Assembly (NCBI GenBank): GCA_033857955.1
Contig: JAWVCW010000010.1
Location: 62,001-126,000 of the forward strand
Direction of reading: 5' to 3'
DNA length: 64,000 bases
Source: Gaiellasilicea sp033857955
Lineage (GTDB): Bacteria; Actinomycetota; Thermoleophilia; Gaiellales; Gaiellaceae
The position numbers and the translations under genes are program-made. The notes under the pieces were generated by a model. It did not search any database and was not told the origin of the DNA. It worked only from the letters and a program-made list of their open reading frames with translations. The stretch's first letter is position 1; the number at the start of each line of letters is the position of its first letter. Below, piece after piece: positions 50,405 through 58,937 of the stretch.

Positions 50405-50878
50405 TCACTCGTGCGGGGAGTTCTCGAGCCGGCGCTGCCAGGCCTCCCCGGCGGCTCGGCCCTCCGGTGTCGCGAGGAAGTGCTCGAGCGGGACGTGCAG
50501 GAACGCTCCGTCCGCCTCGGCGAGCAACTCCTCACCGTCGCGAAGCTCCGCCGAGACCTCGATGCGGCGGCCGCGCTCGGCCGTCACGCGCGACGAGATC
50601 CGAAGCGCACGGTTGATCGGTGCCGGGCGGCGGTACCTGATCGCGATCCGGGCGGTCACCGTCGGGAAGCGGTGCCAGGTCGCAAGCAGGCCGCAGGCCT
50701 CGTCGAGCGCGGCCCCGACGATTCCGCCGTGCGCGATTCCAGGCCCGCCCTGGTGGTGGACGCCGAACGTGACCTCGGCCTCGTAGGCCTCGGCGCCTTC
50801 CGTCTCGGGCAGGGCCATACGCAGACCGAGCTCGTGGTCGCCGCAGCCGAAGCACGACGGGTCATGGTGTGGAGGAAT
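50405..50878 (-). CDS. PaaI-type hotdog thioesterase (start codon unclear)
   Basis: Hotdog-fold acyl-CoA thioesterase. DPSCFGCGDHELGLRMALP at the N-terminus and HHQGGPGIAHGGIVGAALDE are the PaaI signatures; the HGG motif and the Glu of the central helix are present. RRPAPINRALRISSRVTAER completes the fold. No ATG, GTG, TTG or CTG lies in frame between the upstream diiron gene and SCFGCG; 50878 marks an in-frame ATT used as a placeholder. ATG 50820 would delete the first strand. Coupled translation from the upstream gene or a small frameshift are the options. Confidence 0.7.
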   Translation of the reverse strand: MPPHHDPSCFGCGDHELGLRMALPETEGAEAYEAEVTFGVHHQGGPGIAHGGIVGAALDEACGLLATWHRFPTVTARIAIRYRRPAPINRALRISSRVTAERGRRIEVSAELRDGEELLAEADGAFLHVPLEHFLATPEGRAAGEAWQRRLENSPHE

Positions 50879-50907
50879 AGGGCGGGGCGGGATGCGGGGA
50901 GGCTCGG

Positions 50908-51789
50908 CTATGCCGCGAACGGAAGCTCGATGTCGCTGACGTCGAGGCCCATGCTCGAGGCCATGCGAATCCCGTCGCGGACGTCCTCCTGCAGGCGGCG
51001 GATGTCCGTCTCGCGCATCACGTTGCCGATCCACGCGCGCTCCTTCGGCCGCCAGAGTGCGTGCTCCACGAAGATCGGCAGCAGCTGGTTGGCGGCCTTG
51101 ATCAGCTTGTCCTTCGTCTTCTTCGACGCGCCTTCGAGGAGAACGCGCTCGTAGGCGACGCCGGCGCTGTGGTGGATGCCGTCGTCGATCGTGAGCCTGT
51201 TGCACAGGTCCTCGAGGAGGGTGCCGCGCGAGGAGCGTGCGATCAGCCGGAAGCGGGGAATGATCAGCCGCTCGAAGAAGACCTGCATCTGGAACACCTT
51301 CTCCTCGAGCGTCTCGGCCTCGAGCGTCATCTTCGCCAGCTCGTCGAGATGTGGGTCCGGCTCGGAGACGCCGCCGGCCTGCTCCGCGAGCTTCAGCCAC
51401 GCCTCGACATGCCGAGCCTCGTCCTGCACCATCGTCGAGTAGTAGAGCTTCGCCTCGTGGTGCGGAGCCAGGTTCAGCAGCTGACCGGCCATCGAGACAG
51501 CAAGCTCGTCCGCCTGCAGCTGCTGCGTGATCACCGAGCGCCAGACAGCCTGCCGGCGCTCTTTCTTCTCCCGCGAGGCGCCGGCCCGGGTCTCCGGAAT
51601 CGGCGGGATCTCGCCCCAGGGCATGTCCCGCACCTGCCACTCCTGCTTCTTGGCGAGCTCGTAGAAGCGGAGGACCCCGCGTCCCTTGTTGTCCTTCGCA
51701 GCATCGGCCTCAGCGGCGCGCTCGGCCTCGATCAGCGGCTCGTAGGTCGCCTCGGCGTTGATCGGCTCGTCGATCTCCTCGACTGGCAT
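50908..51789 (-). CDS. Ferritin-like diiron protein
   Basis: About 293 residues; ATG 51789 is preferred over TTG 51813, which overlaps the HMG-CoA reductase stop. The helical bundle carries QQLQADELAVSMAGQLLNLA, then YYSTMVQDEARHVEAWLKLA, then LEEKVFQMQVFFERLI and DDGIHHSAGVAYERVLLEGA. E, ExxH, E and H ligands match a carboxylate-bridged diiron centre as in AurF-type N-oxygenases or R2-like oxidases. Substrate unknown. It lies just downstream of HMG-CoA reductase on the same strand, so one transcript is likely. Confidence 0.78.
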   Translation of the reverse strand: MPVEEIDEPINAEATYEPLIEAERAAEADAAKDNKGRGVLRFYELAKKQEWQVRDMPWGEIPPIPETRAGASREKKERRQAVWRSVITQQLQADELAVSMAGQLLNLAPHHEAKLYYSTMVQDEARHVEAWLKLAEQAGGVSEPDPHLDELAKMTLEAETLEEKVFQMQVFFERLIIPRFRLIARSSRGTLLEDLCNRLTIDDGIHHSAGVAYERVLLEGASKKTKDKLIKAANQLLPIFVEHALWRPKERAWIGNVMRETDIRRLQEDVRDGIRMASSMGLDVSDIELPFAA

Positions 51790-51809
51790 CGCGCCTAGCT
51801 TATCCCCAC

Positions 51810-53018
51810 TCAACGCAATCCTCCGCGCTCGTGGTGGGCCTTGAAGAAGTTCTCCGAGCCGGCTGTCGCCATCGCCGAGGAGGCCGAGATCTCGAGCGCG
51901 AGGGCCGCGGCCGCGATGATCTGGGCGAAACGGTGCACCTTGCCGGTGCCCGCGCAGTCCAGCAGCGCAAGCCAGGAGCGGGCGTAGGGGAGGGTGGTGC
52001 CGCCGCCGACGGTGCCCACCTCGAGCCCGGGGAAGCGGATCGCCGCGTGCAGCCCGCCGTCCTCGGTGCGGCGTGCGGTCCCGTGTGCCATCGAGCTCGT
52101 ACCGATCATCCCCAGGTCCTGGCCCGTGCAGGCGAAGATCGCGGCGATCGCCGTCGCCGGAGTGAAAGCGACCGACTGCATTCCGGAGGCGACGGCGCCG
52201 TGCGTTCCCGCCCAGGAGAGCTCGAGCAGGTCGTCGACGGTCGTCCTCAGCACCCGGCGGACCGTCTCGGCGTCGAGCGTCGCCTCGGCCAGGACGGTCT
52301 TCCCGTGCCCGGACTGGAAGAACTCGAACGACGGCTTCTTGTCGCCGCCCATGTTCGCCTCGAGGATCGCGCGCTCAGGCTTCACGGGCGCCTGCGGCAG
52401 CACGTAGCCCATGTTCAGCGCGTAGCTGTTGCGGGTCATCATGTTCGGGCCGCACGCATCGCCGGTCGTCCACGCCCAAAGCACGTGGCACATCGGCCCG
52501 ACGACGTGCGTCTTCACTTCGCGCAGCTTCGCCCGCTTCGAGAGGGACGGGTCGTCGAGCGCGGTGAGGAAGGAGCGCAGGTCCTCGAGCGACCCTTCCA
52601 GCCATCTTGCAAGAATAACAGCATCCTCAGTATTCTTGCAGATAAAACAGGATGCTCGTGTCATTCTGTCGTGCAACACATACGTTCTAAACCCGCCGGA
52701 GGTCTGCGCCGCCTTCATCCCGCGCGACATCGAGGCCGCGAGGCCGCCCTCGGTGTGGGCCAGCGGCACGAGGATCTCCTCCCGTGCGCGGCCGGTCTCG
52801 CGCAGCGTTCCTGCGGGCTCCTCGAGCTCGTACGCGCCGAGCTCGACCACGAGCGGCCCGACGACCGAAACCGGGATCACGGCGGCGCCCGTGTGCGACT
52901 CCTGCGCGCGGCTCCAGGCCTCCTCGTCGAGCGCGAGCGGCTCGTCGCCGACGACGCCGCGGATCGCCTCGCGGCGCGCGCTGATCGACTCGGGGTCGTT
53001 CTTGCGGGGCAGGCGCAT
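51810..53018 (-). CDS. Hydroxymethylglutaryl-CoA reductase
   Basis: 402 residues from ATG 53018. NAD(P)H-dependent HMG-CoA to mevalonate, or the reverse in catabolic forms. Motifs: VSVVGPL, PLAHTEGGLAASMSRG (catalytic Glu), DACGPNMMTRNS, NMGGDKKPS (catalytic Lys), ACTGQDLG (Asp), GTVGGGTTLP and the C-terminal FFKAHHERGG with catalytic His. No other mevalonate-pathway gene is visible. The LiuC-like hydratase in the window makes HMG-CoA, hence a possible leucine link. A stretch of about 95 bp (52597-52691) uses AT-rich, rare codons. FolD starts 17 bp away in the other direction. Confidence 0.9.
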   Translation of the reverse strand: MRLPRKNDPESISARREAIRGVVGDEPLALDEEAWSRAQESHTGAAVIPVSVVGPLVVELGAYELEEPAGTLRETGRAREEILVPLAHTEGGLAASMSRGMKAAQTSGGFRTYVLHDRMTRASCFICKNTEDAVILARWLEGSLEDLRSFLTALDDPSLSKRAKLREVKTHVVGPMCHVLWAWTTGDACGPNMMTRNSYALNMGYVLPQAPVKPERAILEANMGGDKKPSFEFFQSGHGKTVLAEATLDAETVRRVLRTTVDDLLELSWAGTHGAVASGMQSVAFTPATAIAAIFACTGQDLGMIGTSSMAHGTARRTEDGGLHAAIRFPGLEVGTVGGGTTLPYARSWLALLDCAGTGKVHRFAQIIAAAALALEISASSAMATAGSENFFKAHHERGGLR

Positions 53019-53035
53019 CGGCAGAGCTTATTCTC

Positions 53036-53899
53036 GTGTCCGTGACAGCGACGCTGATGGATGGGAAGGCTCTCGCAGCGCGGATCCGCGAAGAGGTCAC
53101 GCGTGAGGTTGCGGCTTTCGGAAGCCCGATCGGCCTGGCGACCGTGCTCGTCGGCGACGATCCCGCCTCGGAGGTCTACATCCGGCTGAAGCACAAGGCG
53201 ACGCTCGAGGTCGGGATCGAGGCGCGCGATCTGCGCCTGCCCGCGACGACGAGCGAGCCGGAGCTGCTTACACTTGTCGCCGAGCTGAACGCCGACGAGG
53301 CCGTCGACGGCATCCTCGTCCAGCTCCCGCTCCCGGCCGGAATCGACGAGCGCCGCGTGATCAACGCGATCGACCCGCTGAAGGACGTCGACGGCATCCA
53401 TCCACTGAACGCGGGGCTGCTGCTCGCCGGCACGCCCGCCCACGTGCCGGGGACGCCGCTCGGCGTGCTCGAGCTGCTCGACGAGTACGGCGTCGAGCTC
53501 CAGGGAGCGAACGCGGTCGTGATCGGCCGCAGCGACATCGTCGGGAAGCCGGTGGCGCTGCTCCTCCTGCACCGGCACGCGACCGTCACGATCTGCCATT
53601 CGCGCACTCGGGACCTCGCGGCGCAGACTTCACGGGCCGACGTGATCGTCGCTGCCGTCGGCGTTCCGGGGCTCGTGCGGACGGAGATGGTGAAGGAAGG
53701 AGTGGCTGTGATCGACGTCGGAATCACGCGGACGGAGGACGGTCTCGTGGGCGACGTTGCGCCGGATGTCGCAAGCCGCGCCGGTCTCCTGACGCCGGTT
53801 CCGGGCGGCGTCGGCCCGATGACAATTGCCATGCTGCTCAGGAGCACGGTCCGTGCCGCGCGCTACCGCCGAAAGGAGCTTGCACATCCCGTCACATGA
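53036..53899 (+). CDS. folD: Bifunctional methylenetetrahydrofolate dehydrogenase/cyclohydrolase FolD
   Basis: 287-residue cytosolic enzyme. It interconverts methylene-, methenyl- and formyl-tetrahydrofolate. Signatures: ATVLVGDDPASEVYIRLKHK (Tyr and catalytic Lys), VDGILVQLPLPAGIDERRVI, PLKDVDGIHPLNAG, VVIGRSDIVGKPVALLL (NADP site) and TPVPGGVGPMT. GTG 53036 or the in-frame GTG 53042 is the start. Only 17 bp separate it from the divergent HMG-CoA reductase, so at least one promoter must lie inside a coding region. Confidence 0.95.
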   Translation: MSVTATLMDGKALAARIREEVTREVAAFGSPIGLATVLVGDDPASEVYIRLKHKATLEVGIEARDLRLPATTSEPELLTLVAELNADEAVDGILVQLPLPAGIDERRVINAIDPLKDVDGIHPLNAGLLLAGTPAHVPGTPLGVLELLDEYGVELQGANAVVIGRSDIVGKPVALLLLHRHATVTICHSRTRDLAAQTSRADVIVAAVGVPGLVRTEMVKEGVAVIDVGITRTEDGLVGDVAPDVASRAGLLTPVPGGVGPMTIAMLLRSTVRAARYRRKELAHPVT

Positions 53900-53976
53900 G
53901 GCTATGGTTCGCGCGCTTTATCAAGGTCGGCGGCTCGGTGCCCGGGCCGTCGCTTCACTGCAAGGAGGAAACACAG

Positions 53977-54177
53977 TTGGCTCAGGGCACCGTTAAGTGG
54001 TTCTCGAACGAGAAGGGTTACGGGTTCATCGAGCGTGAGGGTGGCGAGGACGTCTTCGTTCACTTCTCCGCGATCACGATGGACGGCTACAAGTCGCTGA
54101 CCGAGGGTCAGCGTGTGGAGTTCGAAGTCGTCCAGGGCCCCAAGGGCGCCCAGGCGGCGAACGTCACGGCCGCCTAA
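53977..54177 (+). CDS. Cold-shock protein
   Basis: 66-residue single OB-fold RNA chaperone of the CspA family. KWFSNEKGYGFI contains RNP1 and EDVFVHFSAI contains RNP2. TTG 53977 is chosen because AAGGAGG lies 8 bp upstream and the protein then begins AQGTVKWF, the standard N-terminus. A longer in-frame start exists upstream but would cross the ribosome site. A terminator follows. Confidence 0.95.
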   Translation: MAQGTVKWFSNEKGYGFIEREGGEDVFVHFSAITMDGYKSLTEGQRVEFEVVQGPKGAQAANVTAA

Positions 54178-54202
54178 GACCTCTTTCGGAATCGAGCTTG
54201 CG

Positions 54203-54233
54203 AAGGGCTCCCCGAAGGGGGGCCCTTCTTTTT
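54203..54233 (+). terminator. Rho-independent terminator after the cold-shock gene
   Basis: AAGGGCTCCCC pairs with GGGGGGCCCTT (one G-T pair) around a GAA loop, followed by CTTTTT. Confidence 0.92.
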
Positions 54234-54288
54234 GCGCAAGGGCACGCGCTTCGCCCATGCCGCGGCACACATTTGGAAGGATGGACGG

Positions 54289-54573
54289 ATGGCCATTACT
54301 CGCGAGGAAGTGCTGCACGTCGCCAAGCTGGCGCGGCTCGAGCTGACCGACGACGAGGTCGAGCGGCTCACCGAGCAGCTGGGGGCGATTCTCGAGGCCG
54401 TCTCGAAGGTGAGCGAGCTCGACCTCTCCGACGTGCCTCCGACCTCGCATCCGCTCGAGGTCGTCAACGCCTGGGCACCGGACGAGCCACGCCCGTCGCT
54501 CCCTCTCGACGACGTCTTCGCGAACGCACCCGCGCGCGAGGGTGATCTGTTCAAGGTGCCTCCGACCGCATGA
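54289..54573 (+). CDS. gatC: Asp-tRNA(Asn)/Glu-tRNA(Gln) amidotransferase subunit C
   Basis: 94 residues. ATG 54289 gives the standard GatC start AITREEVLHVAKLARLELTD. The C-terminal half (DVPPTSHPLEVVNAWAPDEP, VFANAPAREGDLFKVP) ends in the usual GatC tail. It stabilises the GatA-GatB complex that makes Gln-tRNA or Asn-tRNA by transamidation. The stop overlaps the gatA start (ATGA), so translation is coupled. Confidence 0.95.
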   Translation: MAITREEVLHVAKLARLELTDDEVERLTEQLGAILEAVSKVSELDLSDVPPTSHPLEVVNAWAPDEPRPSLPLDDVFANAPAREGDLFKVPPTA

Positions 54574-55982
54574 GCGGCGGCCTCGACACGCGCCGCCTCA
54601 CGGCGGAGGAGGCGCTCGGCATGCTCGAGCGCAAGGAGGTCTCGGGCGCCGAGCTCCACCGCGCCTACCTCCACGCCGTCGCGGAGCGTGACCACGAGCT
54701 GCACTGCTACCTGCGCACGGTCGAGGCGCCCGTCGGCGACGGCGTTCCGATCGCACTCAAGGACGTGATCTCGACCAAGGGGATCGAGACGACGGCCGGC
54801 TCGAAGATCCTCGCCGGCTACGTCCCGGTCTTCGACGCGACCGTCGCCGCGCGCTGCAAGGACGCGGGCCTGCCGCTGATCGGCAAGACGAACACCGACG
54901 AGTTCGCGATGGGCTCCTCGACGGAGAACTCCGCCTACGGGCCGACGCACAACCCATGGGACCCGGAGCGTGTGCCCGGCGGCTCGGGCGGCGGCACGGC
55001 GGCCGCAGTCTCGGCCGGCCTCGCCCCGTGGGGGCTCGGCTCCGACACCGGCGGCTCGATCAAGCAGCCCTCGGCTCTCTGCGGGAACGTCGGCCTGCGC
55101 CCGACCTACGGCACCGTCAGCCGTTACGGCGTCGTCGCCTTCGCGTCGAGCCTCGACCAGGTCGGCCCGGTCGCGAAGAACGTCCGCGACTGCGCCCGGC
55201 TGTACGAGATCATCTCGGGCCGCGATCCCGCCGACTCCACGACCGTCGACGTGCCTGCGGTCGCGCTGCCGGAGGGCGAGAGCCTGAAGGGGCTGCGGAT
55301 CGGCGTTCCGAAGGAGATGAACGAGGCCGAGGGGATCGAGCCCGGCGTCTCGGCAGCAGTCCGGAAGGCGATCGAGCTGGCGCAAGAGCTCGGCGCCGAG
55401 GTAGGGGAGTGCGAGCTGCCCCGCTCGGTCGAGTACGGCCTGCCCTGCTACTACCTGATCGCGCCCGCGGAGGCTTCCTCGAACCTTGCCCGCTACGACG
55501 GCGTCCGCTACGGGCCCCGCGTCGACGCCGACGGCTACTACGAGATGGTCGAGCGCACGCGCGACGCCGGTTTCGGAGACGAGCCGAAGCGCCGGATCAT
55601 GCTCGGCGCCTACGCGCTCTCCGCCGGCTACTACGAGGCCTACTACGGCCAGGCGCAGAAGGTGCGGACGGTGATCGTCCGGGAGCACGCAGCCGCGTTC
55701 GAGCGCTTCGACGTGCTCGTCTCGCCGACCTCGCCGACGGTTGCGTTCAAGCTGGGAGAGAAGTCCGCCGACCCGCTCGCGATGTATCTCTCCGACCTGC
55801 TCACGATCCCGTCCTGCATGGCCGGCCTGCCGGGCCTGAACATCCCATGCGGACTCTCCGAGGGGCTGCCGGTGGGTCTGCAGCTGATCGGGCCGCAACT
55901 CTCCGAGAACACGCTCTTCCGCGCGGGCTACGCGCTCGAGCGGGCCCTTGGCTTCGACCCGGTGCCGGAGCGGCTGCGATGA
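54570..55982 (+). CDS. gatA: Asp-tRNA(Asn)/Glu-tRNA(Gln) amidotransferase subunit A
   Basis: 470-residue amidase-signature enzyme releasing ammonia from glutamine for the GatB reaction. The Ser-cisSer-Lys triad is visible: Lys in PIALKDVIS near 64 and the two Ser in PGGSGGGTAAAVS and SDTGGSIKQPS. GNVGLRPTYGTVSRYGVVAF follows. It overlaps gatC by 4 bp and gatB by 4 bp. Confidence 0.96.
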   Translation: MSGGLDTRRLTAEEALGMLERKEVSGAELHRAYLHAVAERDHELHCYLRTVEAPVGDGVPIALKDVISTKGIETTAGSKILAGYVPVFDATVAARCKDAGLPLIGKTNTDEFAMGSSTENSAYGPTHNPWDPERVPGGSGGGTAAAVSAGLAPWGLGSDTGGSIKQPSALCGNVGLRPTYGTVSRYGVVAFASSLDQVGPVAKNVRDCARLYEIISGRDPADSTTVDVPAVALPEGESLKGLRIGVPKEMNEAEGIEPGVSAAVRKAIELAQELGAEVGECELPRSVEYGLPCYYLIAPAEASSNLARYDGVRYGPRVDADGYYEMVERTRDAGFGDEPKRRIMLGAYALSAGYYEAYYGQAQKVRTVIVREHAAAFERFDVLVSPTSPTVAFKLGEKSADPLAMYLSDLLTIPSCMAGLPGLNIPCGLSEGLPVGLQLIGPQLSENTLFRAGYALERALGFDPVPERLR

Positions 55983-57454
55983 GCGGCCGCGGCGGAGGCT
56001 CGACGGAGCCGCGCAACGTCGGAGACGCCGGCTTTGCCGGTGTCGGAGCAGAGAAATGGGAGCCTGTTGTCGGGCTCGAGATCCACGTCCAGCTGAAGAC
56101 GCGGACGAAGATGTTCTGCCGCTGCGTGAACGGCTTCGGGGGCGGCGAGAACACGCAGACGTGCCCCGTGTGCCTGGGCTTCCCGGGCGCGTTGCCCGTC
56201 GCCAACCAAACCGCGCTCGAGTGGACGATCAAGCTCGGGCTCGCGCTCGACTGCGAGATCGCGTCCCGCGCCGTCTTCGCGCGCAAGAACTACTTCTACC
56301 CGGACCTGCCGAAGGGCTATCAGATCTCGCAATACGATCTGCCGTCTTGCATAAATGGGAAGGTGTTAGTGCCGACGGCGGACGGTGACCACGAGGTCGG
56401 GATCGTCCGCGCGCACCTCGAGGAGGACGCCGCCAAGACGACGCACGTCGGCGGGCGCACCGGCCGGATCGGCGGCGCCGACTACTCCCTCGTCGACTTC
56501 AACCGCGGCGGCACGCCGCTCGTCGAGATCGTCACCGGCCCCGACATCCACTCTTCCGAGGACGCGAGGCGCTTCCTGCAGCTGCTCCGGCAGACGATCG
56601 TCGAGCTCGGGATCTCCGATGCCGAGATGGAGAAAGGGACGCTGCGCGTCGACGCCAACGTCTCGGTGCGCCCGGCGGGATCGGCGGAGCTTCGCACCCG
56701 CTGCGAGCTGAAGAACATGAACTCGTTCCGCTTCGTCGCCCAGGGGATCGACGCGGAGGTGGCGAGGCAGATCGACGTGTACGAGTCCGGCGGCGAGGTC
56801 GTGCAGGAGACATATGACTTCGACGCGGGTAGCGGCGCCCTGACCGCGCGGCGGTCGAAGGAGGAGGCCGACGACTACCGCTACTTCCCCGAGCCCGACC
56901 TCGTTCCGATCGAGCCGCCCGCGGATCTCGTCGAGCGGCTGCGCGCCGAGGTGCCGGAGAGTCCGGCGCGGCGGATCCGGCGGATCGAGCAGGAGCTCGA
57001 TCTCGACCGCGCCGTCGTCCTCGTCACCGGCGGGCTCGACCGGCTGTGGCAGGCGACGGTGGCGGCCGGCGCTGACGCCGTGCCGGCGGCGAACGTGATC
57101 GCGAACCGGCTGGCCGGTGTCGACCCGGACGCGGTCGACCCTGCGGAGCTCGCGAAGCTCGTCGAGGCACGTGACCGGATCCCGCGCACCGCGCTGGACG
57201 AGGCGCTCGGCAAGGTGGCGGAGCCCGGTTTCGCCGCCGACTCGTACCTCGCGCAGGAGGCCGTCTCGGACACCGCCGAGCTGGAGCCGATCGTCGTGCA
57301 GATCCTCGACGCGAATCCCGGCCAGGTCGCGGCGTATCGCAGCGGCAAGGAAGGGCTCCTCGGCTTCTTTGTCGGTCAGGTGATGAAGGAGACCGGGGGC
57401 AAGGCCAGCGCGCGGGCGGTGAGCGAGCTCGTGCGCGAGAAGCTAAAGGCCTGA
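55979..57454 (+). CDS. gatB: Asp-tRNA(Asn)/Glu-tRNA(Gln) amidotransferase subunit B
   Basis: 491 residues from ATG 55979 in an ATGA junction with gatA. It activates the mischarged aminoacyl-tRNA by phosphorylation and accepts ammonia. WEPVVGLEIHVQLKTRTKMF starts the family domain. Zinc Cys pairs (FCRC, CPVCLGFPGALPV), YFYPDLPKGYQISQYDLPSC, EDAAKTTH, LVDFNRGGTPLVEIVTGPDI and the C-terminal YqeY-like tail domain follow. The first 25 residues are a Gly-rich extension. Rare codons (ATA, TTA at 56366-56368) cluster near residue 130. Confidence 0.96.
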   Translation: MSGRGGGSTEPRNVGDAGFAGVGAEKWEPVVGLEIHVQLKTRTKMFCRCVNGFGGGENTQTCPVCLGFPGALPVANQTALEWTIKLGLALDCEIASRAVFARKNYFYPDLPKGYQISQYDLPSCINGKVLVPTADGDHEVGIVRAHLEEDAAKTTHVGGRTGRIGGADYSLVDFNRGGTPLVEIVTGPDIHSSEDARRFLQLLRQTIVELGISDAEMEKGTLRVDANVSVRPAGSAELRTRCELKNMNSFRFVAQGIDAEVARQIDVYESGGEVVQETYDFDAGSGALTARRSKEEADDYRYFPEPDLVPIEPPADLVERLRAEVPESPARRIRRIEQELDLDRAVVLVTGGLDRLWQATVAAGADAVPAANVIANRLAGVDPDAVDPAELAKLVEARDRIPRTALDEALGKVAEPGFAADSYLAQEAVSDTAELEPIVVQILDANPGQVAAYRSGKEGLLGFFVGQVMKETGGKASARAVSELVREKLKA

Positions 57455-57455
57455 C

Positions 57456-58451
57456 ATGGCCTGGTACGAAACGACGGCAGCCCATGCCCTCGGTGTCCGC
57501 TACCCGCTCCTGCAGGCGCCCATGTCCGGCATCGCGACCCCCGAGCTCGTGGCCGCCGTCTCGAACGCCGGTGCGCTCGGCGCGCTCGGCGCCGCATGGC
57601 TCGCGCCTGCCGACTTGCGCGCGGCGATCAGGTCGGTGCGGGAGCTCACCGACGCGCCTTTCATGGTCAACCTCTTCGACTGGCCGGAGCCACACGCGCC
57701 GGACGCGCACCCCGCGCTGGAGGCGCAGCTTGCCGTCGTCGTCGAGGAGCGCGTGCCTGTGTTCAGCTTCACGTTCGGGATCCCGGACTTCGCCGAAGTG
57801 AAGTCGGCCGGCGCGACGATTGTCGGGACGGCGACGACCGTGGCGGAGGCGCAGGCGCTCGAAGCTGCCGGCGTCGACGTCGTGGTCGCGCAGGGCTGGG
57901 AGGCGGGCGGGCATCGCGGCACCTTCGAGCGTCCTCCGGCCGAGGTGGAGGTCGGGAGCCTCGCGCTCGTGCCGCAGGTGGTCGACGCCGTCTCGGTGCC
58001 CGTGCTGGCCGCAGGCGGGATCATGGACGGCCGGGGAATCGCCGCGGCGCTCGCGCTGGGAGCGGGAGGTGCCTCGCTCGGCACTGCCTTCATGACGGCC
58101 GCCGAGAGCGCCACGCCGCCGGCCTACCGGCGGCTGCTCGCGGCGACGCCCGCGGAGGGCACCCGGGTCTCGCGGGTCTTCTCAGGCCGCGAGGCGCGGC
58201 TCGTGCGCACCGCCGCTGTTGAGAAACTCGTCGGTGCAGGCGAGCCGCCTGCGCCGTATCCGCTGCAGCTGGACGTGACGAGGCCGATCCATCGCGCTGG
58301 GCTCCAGGCCGACGACCCGGCCCAACTGTTCGCCCTCGCGGGGCAAGGGGCGGCGCTCGTGCGCGAGGAGGCGGCCGCCGACCTCGTCGCGGCGCTCGTC
58401 GCCGAGACGGAGGACGCGATCTCGCGCTTGGACGGCCGTCCGAGCGGATAG
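57456..58451 (+). CDS. Nitronate monooxygenase family protein
   Basis: 331-residue FMN TIM-barrel enzyme of the NMO/2-nitropropane dioxygenase family. LLQAPMSGIATPELVAAVSN, AQGWEAGGHRGTF (active-site His near 152), VPVLAAGGIMDGRGIAAALA and GGASLGTAFM are the motifs. It oxidises nitronates such as propionate-3-nitronate; some members are enoyl reductases. ATG 57456 lies 1 bp after the gatB stop, so it is read on the gatCAB transcript, without an obvious functional link. Confidence 0.88.
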   Translation: MAWYETTAAHALGVRYPLLQAPMSGIATPELVAAVSNAGALGALGAAWLAPADLRAAIRSVRELTDAPFMVNLFDWPEPHAPDAHPALEAQLAVVVEERVPVFSFTFGIPDFAEVKSAGATIVGTATTVAEAQALEAAGVDVVVAQGWEAGGHRGTFERPPAEVEVGSLALVPQVVDAVSVPVLAAGGIMDGRGIAAALALGAGGASLGTAFMTAAESATPPAYRRLLAATPAEGTRVSRVFSGREARLVRTAAVEKLVGAGEPPAPYPLQLDVTRPIHRAGLQADDPAQLFALAGQGAALVREEAAADLVAALVAETEDAISRLDGRPSG

Positions 58452-58461
58452 CCTCCCGTCC

Positions 58462-58911
58462 GTGAACCCGCAGTTCCGCACCGCCGCGCTGATCGCCGGG
58501 GCGCTTGGCTTGATCGTCAGCCTCTACTTCGCTCTCTCGCCCGGGAGCGACAACGGGCCGACGACGACGACAACGGCGGCGGCGGCGACGACGGCCGAGC
58601 CTGAGGTGACGACGACCGGGCCCGCGACCGCCACGCCGGGCGAGCCCAAGGTCGTCCGGATCAGCGTCTCGGTGCCGGGCGACAAGGCACCGACCGTGAA
58701 GAAATTCACGGTCAAGGAGGGCCGGCAGGTGGAGCTCGTCGTCACGTCCGAGCTCGCGGACGAGGTCCACCTCCACGGCTACGACCTTCACGCCGACGTG
58801 GCGCCCGGCAAGCCGGCGACCATTCGCTTCAAGGCGAACGCTCCGGGCCTCTTCGAGGCCGAGCTCGAGAGCCGCAGCCTGCCGATCGTCGAGCTCGAGG
58901 TCCGTCCCTGA
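58462..58911 (+). CDS. Membrane-anchored cupredoxin-like protein
   Basis: 149 residues from GTG 58462. It has an N-terminal helix (ALIAGALGLIVSLYFALSPG), a Thr/Ala-rich linker, then a cupredoxin-like domain (FTVKEGRQVELVVTSELADE, VHLHGYDLHADVAPGKPATI, LFEAELESRSLPIVELEV). His residues in VHLHGYDLH could bind a metal, but the usual Cys is absent. It faces outside. Followed 26 bp later by a polytopic membrane protein, likely its partner. Confidence 0.78.
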   Translation: MNPQFRTAALIAGALGLIVSLYFALSPGSDNGPTTTTTAAAATTAEPEVTTTGPATATPGEPKVVRISVSVPGDKAPTVKKFTVKEGRQVELVVTSELADEVHLHGYDLHADVAPGKPATIRFKANAPGLFEAELESRSLPIVELEVRP

Positions 58912-58937
58912 CGCTTCTGGCCCATGGGATCGGCGGA

